This document shows positions 16,619 through 24,680 of a DNA stretch of 64,000 bases, one piece after another. The notes beneath the pieces were generated by a model. The model saw only the letters and a list, made by a program, of their open reading frames with translations, was not told where the DNA came from and searched no databases. The position numbers and the translations under genes were made by a program. The stretch spans positions 1-64,000 of the forward strand of contig DASXNV010000110.1 in assembly GCA_036494815.1 (NCBI GenBank). Reading direction: 5' to 3'. Positions within the stretch are counted from its first letter, which is position 1, and every line of letters begins with the position of its first letter. The stretch comes from Poindextera sp036494815. GTDB taxonomy: Bacteria > Pseudomonadota > Alphaproteobacteria > Caulobacterales > Caulobacteraceae.

Positions 16619-17221
16619 ATGCTGCGCAAACAGGGCACGGCTGGCGATCAGGGCGGAGCGGTCGCCCAATCCAGGCCGCACGACGATGTAGGCTTGATTG
16701 ACCGGATCTCGAAAAGGGATCTGCGCGCGTTCGAGGATCTCTACCGGGTCTATCACCCTCGGCTGACGCGGTTCCTGACCAATATCCTTCGTCGCCCGCA
16801 TCTGGTGGAAGAAGTGCTCAATGACACCATGATGGTCGTGTGGGACCGGCCGGGCGGCTACAACGGCGCCTGCAAGGTGTCGACCTGGATTTTCGCCATC
16901 GCCTATCGCAAGGCGCTCAAGGCCCTGCGGCGCCAGGACGAACCCCTGGAAGACAAGCACGCGGACTCCAGGGCGAGCCCCGAAGCCGACCCCGAGCAAC
17001 AGGTCGAGCAGCGTCAGATCAGCGAGGTCCTGTTCGGGGCCATCGGCGAATTGTCCGCCGACCATCGCGCCGTTGTGGATCTGACCTACTATCACGACGC
17101 CGGCTATCGTGAGATCGCCGAGATCATGGCCTGTCCCGTGGATACAGTGAAAACACGCATGTTCCATGCCCGCCGCCATCTCAAGAGCAAGCTGGCCGGC
17201 CGGCTGGCGGACTGGTTGTAG
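16619..17221 (+). CDS. ECF-type RNA polymerase sigma factor
   Basis: 200-residue sigma-70 family ECF factor. Region 2 spans about residues 25-95 (RAFEDLYRVYHPRLTRFL, then VEEVLNDTMMVVW and STWIFAIAYRKALKALRR). Region 4 spans about 130-190 (LSADHRAVVDLTYYHDAGYREIAEIMACPVDTVKTRMFHARRHL in outline), with the usual HTH. A charged linker EPLEDKHADS joins them. AGGAAA precedes ATG 16619. Four nucleotides separate its stop from the anti-sigma start. It is first gene of an operon with anti-sigma factor, subtilase and outer-membrane protein, and a matching promoter sequence upstream suggests autoregulation. Confidence 0.93.
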   Translation: MLRKQGTAGDQGGAVAQSRPHDDVGLIDRISKRDLRAFEDLYRVYHPRLTRFLTNILRRPHLVEEVLNDTMMVVWDRPGGYNGACKVSTWIFAIAYRKALKALRRQDEPLEDKHADSRASPEADPEQQVEQRQISEVLFGAIGELSADHRAVVDLTYYHDAGYREIAEIMACPVDTVKTRMFHARRHLKSKLAGRLADWL

Positions 17222-17224
17222 GTC

Positions 17225-17875
17225 ATGGCGACGGGACACATCATTCGCCTGCATGGCGACCGGCACCAGGAGGCCCAACTGCTGCTGCCGTGGTATGTGA
17301 CCGGGCGGCTAGAGGCCGCCGATCATGCGCAGGTCGAGGCTCACCTGAGCCAGTGCCCGCAATGCCAGTCCGAACTGAAGCTTGAACAGCAGCTGAGCGC
17401 CGGATGCGCCGAGCTTCCCATGGACGTGGAACAGGGCTGGGCCGAGATGCAGCGCCGCCTGGCGCTCGGCCGGCCGGACCCTGGACCTATCGCCAGGATG
17501 CGCGCCTGGCTCAGGGGGGCTTGGCGCGCCGGGCCGCCGTGGCTGGGCTGGGCCCTGGCCGGGCAGCTGGCTCTATTGTTGCTGGCGGGCGTTTGGGTGG
17601 CGCCGTCCCTGCAACCCGCCCGCTATCACGCCCTGGGCGCGGCCCCGGCGCCGGCGAGCGGCAATGTGGTGGTGATGTTCCGGCCGGACACCCGCGAGCA
17701 GGATCTGCGACGGACGCTGAACGCCGCCCATGCGCGCCTGGTGGACGGCCCGACCGCGGCCGACGCCTATCTGCTGCATGTGCCCTCCGCCGAACGCGCC
17801 GCCGCCCTGGTCAGGCTGAAGGGGCAGGCCGATGTGGTGCTGGCGGAGCCGATCGATCCAGGCGGGCCACCCTGA
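17225..17875 (+). CDS. Membrane anti-sigma factor with propeptide-like periplasmic domain
   Basis: 216 residues. The N-terminal zinc-binding anti-sigma motif is H40-x3-C44-x2-C47 (HLSQCPQC), in the usual position after a short helix. One membrane segment lies at about 102-125. The C-terminal periplasmic part (about 145-212) has strand-helix-strand blocks: NVVVMFRP, LRRTLNAAHARLVDG, AYLLHVPS and DVVLAEPI. The next gene's subtilase has a domain with the same block order before its catalytic domain. This looks like an inhibitor I9/propeptide-type fold. The start follows the sigma stop by 3 nt. It should hold the sigma factor at the membrane; a protease-recognised sensor domain is inference. Confidence 0.87.
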   Translation: MATGHIIRLHGDRHQEAQLLLPWYVTGRLEAADHAQVEAHLSQCPQCQSELKLEQQLSAGCAELPMDVEQGWAEMQRRLALGRPDPGPIARMRAWLRGAWRAGPPWLGWALAGQLALLLLAGVWVAPSLQPARYHALGAAPAPASGNVVVMFRPDTREQDLRRTLNAAHARLVDGPTAADAYLLHVPSAERAAALVRLKGQADVVLAEPIDPGGPP

Positions 17876-19149
17876 TGTCGCGCCTCTGCCGAAATCTGGT
17901 CCTGGGCCTCACGCTCTGGCTGGCCGCCACGGCGTCGGCTTTCGCCTCGGATGTGAGCCCCATCGCGCCGCAGCCCGACGGATCGTCCCAGCAGGTCCTT
18001 GTGCTTCTGCGTCTGCCGCCCGAGCATCTGCGCCCGCACACCGACTATGGCGGTGGCTATGGCGACGGCTTGGGGCGCAGCGCCCGCAATCGGATCGCCG
18101 GCCGCCTGGCGCGCCACCACGGCCTGACCTTGGTCGGCGATTGGCCCATGCCGCTGCTGGGGGTGGATTGCTTCATCATGGCCGTCCCCACGGGTCAGTC
18201 GGCGGATGAGGCAGCTTCCGGCCTGTCCAGCGAGCCCGATGTAGCTTGGTCCGAACCCATGCATCTCTATCACGGCCAAGGCGGGGCGTCGGCGCCCAAC
18301 GATCCGCTGTTTCCCGCCCAGCCAGCGGCGCGGGCCTGGCGACTGGCCGAGCTGCATGAGGTCGCCACCGGGCGCGATGTCCGCGTCGCCGTGGTCGACA
18401 GCATGATCGACAAGGCCCACCCCGATCTGGCGGGCCAGATCCAGGTCAGCCAGAACTTCGTTCCCGACCATTCCGATGCGCCCGAGCAGCACGGCACCGG
18501 CGTGGCCGGGATCATCGCCGCCCGCGCCGACAACGGCCTGGGCATTGCCGGCGTGGCGCCCGAGGCCCGGCTGATGGCCCTGCGCGCCTGCTGGCAGACG
18601 ACCGCCTCAAAAGCGGGCGACTTCGCCACCACCTGCGACAGCCTGAGCCTGGCCAAGGCCATCTATTTCGCCATCGAGCACAACGCCCAAGTGATCAATC
18701 TGAGCCTCAGCGGCCCGCCCGACGCCCTGCTTGGCCGGCTGCTCGACATGGCCCTGGCGCGCAGCGTCACCGTGGTCGGCGCCTTCGACCGCGACCTGCC
18801 CGGCGGCGGCTTTCCAGCCTCCCATGCCGGGGTGGTGGCGGTGACGGACGAGATTTCCGGCCCCGACATGGCCGGCCTCTATGTGGCGCCGGGCCGCGAC
18901 GTGCCCACCACCCAGCCGGGCGGGCGCTGGTCCCTGGTCAATGGCAGCTCCTATTCGGCGGCGCATGTCAGCGGCCTTTTCGCCCTGCTGCGGGAACGCC
19001 TCCCCCGCGGTCGAGCCGCACTGACCCTGGTGACCGTGCATCCTGGCGGCGGTCCGATCGACGCCTGCGCCACGCTCCTGCAAGGGGAGGGGGCCTGCGG
19101 TTGCGCCTGCGCCCGGGCCCAACAGTCTTCGGCGATCGTGCGCCGGTAA
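17875..19149 (+). CDS. Secreted S8 (subtilisin-family) serine peptidase
   Basis: 424 residues. Signal peptide 1-25, propeptide-like domain about 38-133 (QVLVLLRLPPEHL ... RIAGRLARHHGLTLVG ... FIMAVPTG ... DVAWSEPM), then the subtilase domain. Catalytic residues: D175 (VAVVDSMID), H206 (QHGTGVAG) and S359 (NGSSYSAAHVSG). The position of the oxyanion-hole Asn (usually AAGN) reads GAFDRD, so that Asn is not seen. The C-terminus holds four closely spaced cysteines (CATLLQGEGACGCAC). Its start shares one base with the anti-sigma stop (TGATG). Likely target or partner is the anti-sigma factor's periplasmic domain; this is inference. Confidence 0.88.
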   Translation: MSRLCRNLVLGLTLWLAATASAFASDVSPIAPQPDGSSQQVLVLLRLPPEHLRPHTDYGGGYGDGLGRSARNRIAGRLARHHGLTLVGDWPMPLLGVDCFIMAVPTGQSADEAASGLSSEPDVAWSEPMHLYHGQGGASAPNDPLFPAQPAARAWRLAELHEVATGRDVRVAVVDSMIDKAHPDLAGQIQVSQNFVPDHSDAPEQHGTGVAGIIAARADNGLGIAGVAPEARLMALRACWQTTASKAGDFATTCDSLSLAKAIYFAIEHNAQVINLSLSGPPDALLGRLLDMALARSVTVVGAFDRDLPGGGFPASHAGVVAVTDEISGPDMAGLYVAPGRDVPTTQPGGRWSLVNGSSYSAAHVSGLFALLRERLPRGRAALTLVTVHPGGGPIDACATLLQGEGACGCACARAQQSSAIVRR

Positions 19150-19150
19150 C

Positions 19151-19867
19151 GTGCTGGCCAGGCGCCCCTGTCTGCTCGGCGCGGTGCTCACCGCCCTGGC
19201 CCTGTGCCCTGCCTCCACCGCCAACGCCCAGCTGGGCGCCAGCCTGTCGCTGGACTCCGACGACCGGTTTCGCGGCCTCTCGCTCAGCGACGGCAGGCCG
19301 ACCTTGAGCGTCAACCTGGCCTATGACCACGCCAGCGGGGCCTATGCCGGGATCTCGGCCATCGGGGCGGACACCGCTCATGCGGGGGTCGAGGCGCTGG
19401 GCTATACCGGCTATGTGGGCTATGCGGCGCGGATCAAGAATGGCCCTACCTGGGATGTGGGCGCTGCCAACACCGACATCACCAGCTACAGATATGGCCG
19501 CTACCGCTACAACTATTCCGAAGTCTATGCCGGGCTGGTCGGCGAGCATGTGAGCGCCCACGTCTATTATTCCCCCGACTATCTCGGCGAAGACCTGGAC
19601 ACGGTCTATGCCGATCTGGACGGGACCATCAGGCCGGCTCCCCAGTGGCGCCTGTTCGGCCATTTGGGCGTACTGGCGGCCGTGAGCGGGCGCGCCGAGC
19701 CACAGGGGCGGCGCCAGCAGTATGACCTGCGCATAGGCGTCGCCCGGGAATTCAAGGGCTGCGAGGTGCGCCTGGCCTGGACCACCCGGTCGGGTCACCT
19801 AGTCTATCCCGCCGGCTATCGCCAGTCGCCCGATGCGCTGGTGCTAGGGGCCAGCTATTTTTTCTGA
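19151..19867 (+). CDS. TIGR02001-family outer-membrane protein
   Basis: 238-residue exported protein with signal peptide ending near ANAQLG. The mature N-terminus ASLSLDSDDRFRGLSLSDGRP is the characteristic opening of TIGR02001 (Gcw_chp) proteins, followed by beta strands such as AHVYYSPDY and a C-terminal ALVLGASYFF typical of outer-membrane barrels. The GTG at 19151 lies 1 nt after the subtilase stop, so it belongs to the ECF operon. The family's function is unknown. Its place as last gene suggests the ECF regulon acts on the outer membrane. Confidence 0.87.
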   Translation: MLARRPCLLGAVLTALALCPASTANAQLGASLSLDSDDRFRGLSLSDGRPTLSVNLAYDHASGAYAGISAIGADTAHAGVEALGYTGYVGYAARIKNGPTWDVGAANTDITSYRYGRYRYNYSEVYAGLVGEHVSAHVYYSPDYLGEDLDTVYADLDGTIRPAPQWRLFGHLGVLAAVSGRAEPQGRRQQYDLRIGVAREFKGCEVRLAWTTRSGHLVYPAGYRQSPDALVLGASYFF

Positions 19868-19904
19868 ACGGCCGCGATCGCCGCCAGAGCGCAACCCCGG
19901 CCTG

Positions 19905-21059
19905 TCAGACAATTACCCCCCTGTGAGGCGTTCGGGCCCGTTTGCGATCGCGGCTACGCGCCGAATTGCGGCTGACATCGCTCCACGCCCTTCTGAGCCT
20001 GGTCAGGTAGGCGCCGGCGTCCAGGCGTTCGGCGTGGAGCGCGCGGGCCGAGCGGCCGAGCCGCGCTCGCAGATCGTCGTCGCCGATCAACCGCCGCAAC
20101 GCGCTCGCCAAGGCGATGGGATCTCCGACCGGGCATAGAAGGCCGGTCTCCCCGTGGAAAATGATGTCCGTCACCGCGCCGACGGGCGTGGCCACCACGG
20201 CCAGGCCATAGGCCATGCCCTCGATGACCGACAGCGGCAGGTTCTCGTCATGGGACGGCAGCACGAGGATGTCGGCCCCGCCAAGTAGGTGCTCGACCTC
20301 CGCCGGACCCACCCAGCCGGTGACAGCGACCAGATCCGCGATGCCCGCGGCGGCGACCTGGCTTCGCGCCTCCACAACCTCGCCATCGCCGGCCAGGGTC
20401 GCGCGCCATGGCGGCGATCGGTCCAGCTGCGCGAGCGCCTGGACCAGCTCGGGGACGCCCTTGCGAGGGCCGACCTTGCCCAGGAATAGAATCTGGATCG
20501 GCTCGCCGTGATGCTCATGCTCGTGCGGGTGCGCCGGGGCCACCGTGGCGTTGGGAAGGATTTCAACCTTCGCCCCGGGGGCTCGGCCGCAAACATAGTC
20601 CGCCCAGGGCCGGCCAAGCACCAGGACGCGGGAGGCGCTGTTAAAGATGTCGAGAATCTGCCCGGACAAGATCGGGCCGGTGGAGTCCCAGTACTGCCGG
20701 TATTGAGATCCATGCAGATGCAAAATGTACGGAACGCCCATTATCGTCGCCAGGCGGCACAGGATCATCTTTCGAATTGTGCTGCCGCGCTGGACAATAT
20801 TGATATGCCACACGTCGATACGCCACGTCAGCGCCAGATATATGGAATAGATGACCGACGGGATGAAATACCTGAAGATCGACAGCGGCAGTGGCCCCGT
20901 CCCGCGGGTGGTGATGAACCGGATCTCAAAATCGCCATTCGGCGCCTTGCGGGCGTCGTGCCGGATCACGTCCATCATGCGGTCGATGCCGCCCTTGCCA
21001 TGCTCGCCGAACGGCGTGGCGATGAGTATGTGCTGAGGGCGGGGCAGGCGCGCGCTCAT
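19905..21059 (-). CDS. GT4-family glycosyltransferase
   Basis: 384-residue GT-B glycosyltransferase. The N-terminal half has TPFGEHGKGGIDRMM (donor/acceptor loop) and LHLHGSQYRQYW. The C-terminal group 1 domain has ILFLGKVGPRKGVPELV, TLAGDGE and the EX7E motif in HDENLPLSVIEGMAYG. It probably transfers a nucleotide-activated sugar to a surface polysaccharide or lipid. ATG 21059 has GGGAGG 6 nt upstream; the earlier in-frame start at 21098 has none. It stands alone with convergent TIGR02001 gene downstream and an AT-rich upstream region, which suggests acquisition as a single gene. Confidence 0.9.
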   Translation of the reverse strand: MSARLPRPQHILIATPFGEHGKGGIDRMMDVIRHDARKAPNGDFEIRFITTRGTGPLPLSIFRYFIPSVIYSIYLALTWRIDVWHINIVQRGSTIRKMILCRLATIMGVPYILHLHGSQYRQYWDSTGPILSGQILDIFNSASRVLVLGRPWADYVCGRAPGAKVEILPNATVAPAHPHEHEHHGEPIQILFLGKVGPRKGVPELVQALAQLDRSPPWRATLAGDGEVVEARSQVAAAGIADLVAVTGWVGPAEVEHLLGGADILVLPSHDENLPLSVIEGMAYGLAVVATPVGAVTDIIFHGETGLLCPVGDPIALASALRRLIGDDDLRARLGRSARALHAERLDAGAYLTRLRRAWSDVSRNSARSRDRKRARTPHRGVIV

Positions 21060-21481
21060 ACGAACCTCCCGATAAGAAATCGACACGCACAGCTCCAATA
21101 ACGACCCTGGGTGTTGTAACTGACCGTTTAATAACCCTGGATATCATCGCGCACTTACTTTGATCCAGGCGACACGACAACTCGTAACGCTGTATATTGC
21201 AACAGAAATCCACCGCCGTTATAGGAATTAAGGCGCGACCCCACCATATATGCAGCCCATTGTGAGTAACGCTGCACAACAACATAAGGTAATGTTGGAA
21301 TTCCGACAGCCACCTCGCGTCAATTCTTAGCCAACTCCTTCGACGGTTCGGCCGTCGCGCCGCCGGCAGGGCAGGGGGCGCCCATTTTGAGCCACCGGCC
21401 CCATCCCCGCGGCACGAGCATTGCTAGGAGCGGCGCAACGGCTGCCGTCGCAGCCATTTTTGGAAGGCGGATCGGGACGTC
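21060..21481. other. 422-bp AT-richer intergenic region
   Basis: Divergent region between the glycosyltransferase (minus) and the GIY-YIG gene (plus). From about 21100 to 21310 it is clearly AT-richer than the flanking genes, suggesting promoters or acquired DNA. No convincing gene, tRNA or dyad was found. Confidence 0.5.
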
Positions 21482-22003
21482 ATGACGGTGCTTGAGTTCA
21501 AAGTCGATCAGCGGGCCGCGCTTGGGCGGACGCTCACCCTGGATGACCGGTTCGCGGACATCACCTTTGGCCTGCATGACCAGCTCGATCGGCTGCTGGC
21601 CCAGCCGGCCAGGACCTTCGAGAGCTTTTCCGAGACCGAGCCCCAGGGCGGGGTCTATCTGTTCACGGAACATGGCCGCCATCTCTTCGCCGGCCGCACC
21701 AGCCGCCTCTATCAGCGGCTGCTGAACCACTGCCGCGGCAGCACCAGCGAAAACCGCTCCCTGCTGAAGCTGAGCCTGATCGTGGAAGACACCGTCTTTC
21801 TCGCGCGGCCCATGCGCAAGGCGGCCTGGTCCGACGTGTCCAGGCTGCCCGGTTTCACGGAAGCGTTCGCCAGGGCCAAGAACCGGGTGCAAATGATGGA
21901 TATCCGCTTCATCGAGGAACGCGACGACCTGGCCCAGCTATTGCTGGAAGTCTATTGCAAAGCGGTCCTCAAGACCCCGAACAGCCCCCACCAATCCATG
22001 TAG
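21482..22003 (+). CDS. GIY-YIG domain protein
   Basis: 173 residues. The GIY-YIG core is recognisable: GVY at 57-59, then FAGRT at 69-73 in place of YIGxT, and R79 in SRLYQRLLNHCRGS. A glutamate-rich C-terminal helix (EERDDLAQLLLEVYCKAVL) may supply the metal-binding Glu. This suggests a small nuclease-like protein; no extra DNA-binding domain is seen. A GGAAGG-like element precedes ATG 21482. Its 3' end adjoins the kdpA relic on the other strand, in a region with several broken genes. Biological role unknown. Confidence 0.65.
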   Translation: MTVLEFKVDQRAALGRTLTLDDRFADITFGLHDQLDRLLAQPARTFESFSETEPQGGVYLFTEHGRHLFAGRTSRLYQRLLNHCRGSTSENRSLLKLSLIVEDTVFLARPMRKAAWSDVSRLPGFTEAFARAKNRVQMMDIRFIEERDDLAQLLLEVYCKAVLKTPNSPHQSM

Positions 22004-22033
22004 CCCGAAGGCTTGGGGCGGGGGCCAGCCTAT

Positions 22034-22925
22034 CAAGAGCTGCTCCAGAATGGGCGTGAGCGTCAGGGCGGGGAAGTAGACCAGGCCGCCGAAGAGGACG
22101 ACGACACCGATGACGAGACCGATAAACTGGGCGTTGTCTGTCGGCATGGCGCCAGCGGAAGGCTCGGCGCGGAGCTTACCGGCCAGGCTGCCGGCGAGGG
22201 CGAGCACCGGGACGATCACCGCGAACCGGCCGATCATCATCGCCACCGCCAGGGTCACATTGTAGTAGGGCGTGTTGGCGCTCAACCCCGCAAAGGCGCT
22301 GCCGTTCGTGGCCGCCGCCGAGGTGTAGGCGTAGAGGACCTCGGATAGTCCGTGCGCCCCTATCGCCTCCCGACCCGCAAGACCTGCGGGCAGAACCGCT
22401 GTGACAGCCGTCAGGCCAAGGGTGATCGCCGGCGCGGCCAGCGACGCCAGCATGGCGAACGGCACCTCGCGCGTTTCGATCTTCTTGCCCAGATATTCCG
22501 GCGTCCTGCCCACCATCAGCCCGGCGATAAACACCGAGATGATCGCGAACATCAGAATGCTGAACAGGCCCGAACCCGGCGCGCCGACGATCACCTCGCC
22601 GATCTTCATGTTGGCCAGAAGGATCAGTCCGCTGAGGGGCATGTAGCTGTCGTGCATGGCGTCGACCGCGCCGTCCGCCGACGCCGTGGAATCCTCTGCG
22701 AACAGGCTCGAGCCCGGCGCCGAAACGGACCTCCTTGCCCTCCATATTGGCGCCGGCGATCCCCATGCAGCGCCCGAGCCAGATCCATCCCCATCTCGCC
22801 CAACTCCTACAGCATCCGCAGCTGCGGCTCGGCCCGCTCCCGGTCGGGATCGGGGGCCGTGGCGCCAGGGAATGCGGGGGCGATGAACACAAACAAAACA
22901 AGAACACGATTCGGGCAAGGATCAC
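22034..22925 (-). pseudogene. kdpA: kdpA relic (C-terminal half, frameshifted)
   Basis: Clear blocks of KdpA, the K+-binding pore subunit of the KdpFABC ATPase, are present: NMEGKEVRFG in one frame, then in another frame DGAVDAMHDSYMPLSGL, VGRTPEYLGKKIE, TSAAATNGSAFAGLSANTPYYNV (in parts) and GGLVYFPALTLTPILEQLL. At least one frameshift lies near 22700 and a stop is seen near 22810. The N-terminal half is missing and the native stop is lost. kdpB, kdpC and kdpDE are absent. No functional pump can be made here; the fragment is decaying. Confidence 0.87.
22891..22905. promoter_or_regulatory. LexA-like box (site A)
   Basis: AAAC-AAAACAA-GAAC differs by one base from the alphaproteobacterial LexA pattern GAAC-N7-GAAC. 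Its seven-base spacer is identical to that of the site at 25129. A further GAAC lies at 22885. It sits at the 5' end of the kdpA relic, so any present target is unclear. Confidence 0.3.
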
Positions 22926-22943
22926 GCTTTTTGGGTGAGGGGG

Positions 22944-23645
22944 CTAAAACGTGCCCGTCTCCCGGCCCAGCGCGGCCTCGCCGGTGTCGGCCAGGGCCTG
23001 CGTCAGCGGCTCGGCCTTTTCGATCGCCTGCACGACCTCCGACACCCTCAACCCGTCGAAAATTGTCCGCACGCGCAGGATGGCGTTCAGGTCGTCCAAG
23101 GCGGCGAACAGCCGGACCGCCGTCACCCTGACATTGGCGTCCAGGTCCAGATCGGCCAGCAGGCCCGAGCGCAGCTCGCTTCCCACCTCGATGGCGAACT
23201 TGGCGGCCACGTCGGCGGCGATGATCCTGGCGACCGTATCGCCAGGATATTGATGCTGGATCGCCTGCCGCATCAAGCTCAGGACCAGCTTGAGGCGGGT
23301 CGCTTCTGTCCACAGGGAAAAGGTGAACGCCCGCCGGGTGCGCCCGTCGCGCTCGGCCTTCACAACCATCTCGTGGTCCAGCTGTCGCTGCATGGCGGCG
23401 ACCTGGTCTTGTGCGGCGGCCTCAGCTGCGGCGACCTGCTCAGCCGCGGCCGCCTTGACCGCGGCCACCTGATCGGCGCCCGCGGCCCGGGTCGCGGCGG
23501 CCTGCCTGGCGCCTGCCCGATAGGCCAACAAGCCGCCGGCCAGGGTGAGCGCCCCGGCGATGATCCCGCCGATCAGCGACCCGTAAAAGCCGCCCACCTC
23601 ACGAAGATAGACATAGATCGCGTCAAGCGTTTGCGGGCTCAGCAT
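22944..23645 (-). CDS. Membrane-anchored coiled-coil protein, unknown function
   Basis: 233 residues, no known family recognised. One membrane segment near residues 20-42 (SLIGGIIAGALTLAGGLLAY) is followed by an Ala-rich heptad-like region (about 43-90) with near-repeats of ADQVAAV, AEQVAAAEA and QDQVAAMQ. The C-terminal half is helical with FSLWTEATRLKLVLSLMR and LFAALDDLNAILRVRTIF. The layout is that of a single-pass anchor with a cytoplasmic stalk. It is bordered by the kdpA relic and a broken small gene. The start at 23645 has only a weak AAGG. Confidence 0.65.
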   Translation of the reverse strand: MLSPQTLDAIYVYLREVGGFYGSLIGGIIAGALTLAGGLLAYRAGARQAAATRAAGADQVAAVKAAAAEQVAAAEAAAQDQVAAMQRQLDHEMVVKAERDGRTRRAFTFSLWTEATRLKLVLSLMRQAIQHQYPGDTVARIIAADVAAKFAIEVGSELRSGLLADLDLDANVRVTAVRLFAALDDLNAILRVRTIFDGLRVSEVVQAIEKAEPLTQALADTGEAALGRETGTF

Positions 23646-23890
23646 GCCTTAAGCGCCTCCGTTGCGTGGCCCATGGGTCGATCCGTGCGCCCGACCCAGC
23701 GCCACAAACCAGACCTCCCCAAGCACCGCCCCGTGTCAACCGCTGCTGTCGAACCGGCGAGGGGGCTAGGGTGGCGGCACACGGAAGCAGGTTAACCTAC
23801 CCCCTCGATCCGAGTAATTCCCAAACGGCTAGCAACCTATCTTATTGAGCGCATTTGCCCTGCGCTCTAAGGTTCCTATCGGGGGACGCA

Positions 23891-24163
23891 ATGACCGAAA
23901 CAGAAAAAGATCGCGAAGTCACGACACTTACTCGATGCCGCCGTTGATGAACGATAGGAATCAAAGACGATCTCGCACCACTTCTTACCGGAAGTGAATA
24001 TTCGACTCAAGAAACGGTTATTGAAGCGCTTCAGACACTTTGGAAAGGCTCCAACGAAGATGCGCGAGGGCGGCTGGCGGTGCTTCAGATAACTTGGAAC
24101 CTGCGTGCTATCGCCGAGCTATCAAGCTCTCATGAGAGCAGTAGAAGCCGCCTCTTGAAGTGA
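23891..24163 (+). pseudogene. Broken small gene, unknown function
   Basis: A frame starting at 23891 after GGGGGA encodes MTETEKDREVTTLTRCRR, then hits two stops (TGATGA). The same frame resumes with GIKDDLAPLLTGSEYS and continues openly to LLK-stop at 24161. Between them a shifted frame reads DAAVDER. The simplest reading is an originally continuous ~90-residue protein with two compensating indels around 23935-23960. The base composition is AT-richer than the neighbours. Family not recognised. Confidence 0.5.
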
Positions 24164-24217
24164 GACAGGGGATTGACGGGGCAGACTACCTGTCTCGTTA
24201 GGTTCGTCCTCCACGCC

Positions 24218-24637
24218 TCACGCCTTCCCCTTCTTCGCCCCCTTCGCTTTCCCAGCCCCGTTCAGCGCAACCGCCTCCAGAACAAGCGCCTTGAACGCCG
24301 CCTCATCGACCTCCACGCCCTCAGGGATGTCGATCGCGCGCCGGGTATTGCCGTCGAGGCTGGAATTGAACAGGCGGGCCGGGTCGGGCAGGGACGCGCC
24401 CTTGGCGAAGGTGAGCTTGACGACCTTTCTGTAGGATTCGCCGGTGCAGATGATGCCGTCGTGCGACCAGACCGGGGTGCCCATCCACTTCCACTCCTCG
24501 ACCACGTCCGGGTCCGCCTCGGTGATCAGCCGGCGCATCCGGGCGAGGGTTTCTCCGCGCCAGTCGCCGAGGTCGGCGATCCTTTGCGTGATGAGCTGCG
24601 ACGCCGACTGCCCCCCACTCGTGTCCGGCGGTTTCAT
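24218..24637 (-). CDS. DUF1801 domain protein
   Basis: 139-residue cytosolic protein of the DUF1801 (YdhG-like) family: WRGETLARMRRLITEADPDVVEEWKWMGTPVWSHDGIICTGE in outline, followed by KVVKLTFAKGASLPDPARLFNS and DGNTRRAIDIPEGVEVDE. The fold is alpha/beta; function is unknown. A Lys/Ala-rich C-terminal tail (KAKGAKKGKA) is visible. ATG 24637 has GGGGAGAGG just upstream; the longer in-frame extension covers the neighbour's end and looks non-coding. Confidence 0.85.
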   Translation of the reverse strand: MKPPDTSGGQSASQLITQRIADLGDWRGETLARMRRLITEADPDVVEEWKWMGTPVWSHDGIICTGESYRKVVKLTFAKGASLPDPARLFNSSLDGNTRRAIDIPEGVEVDEAAFKALVLEAVALNGAGKAKGAKKGKA

Positions 24638-24680
24638 GGCCTCTCCCCAGGCGGTGCGGATAGATTCGATGGCGAGACAT

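Noticed and set aside
22690..22830. Intact overlapping genes instead of a kdpA relic
   Set aside because: The KdpA motifs change frame mid-protein, a stop interrupts the upstream part and half the protein is missing.
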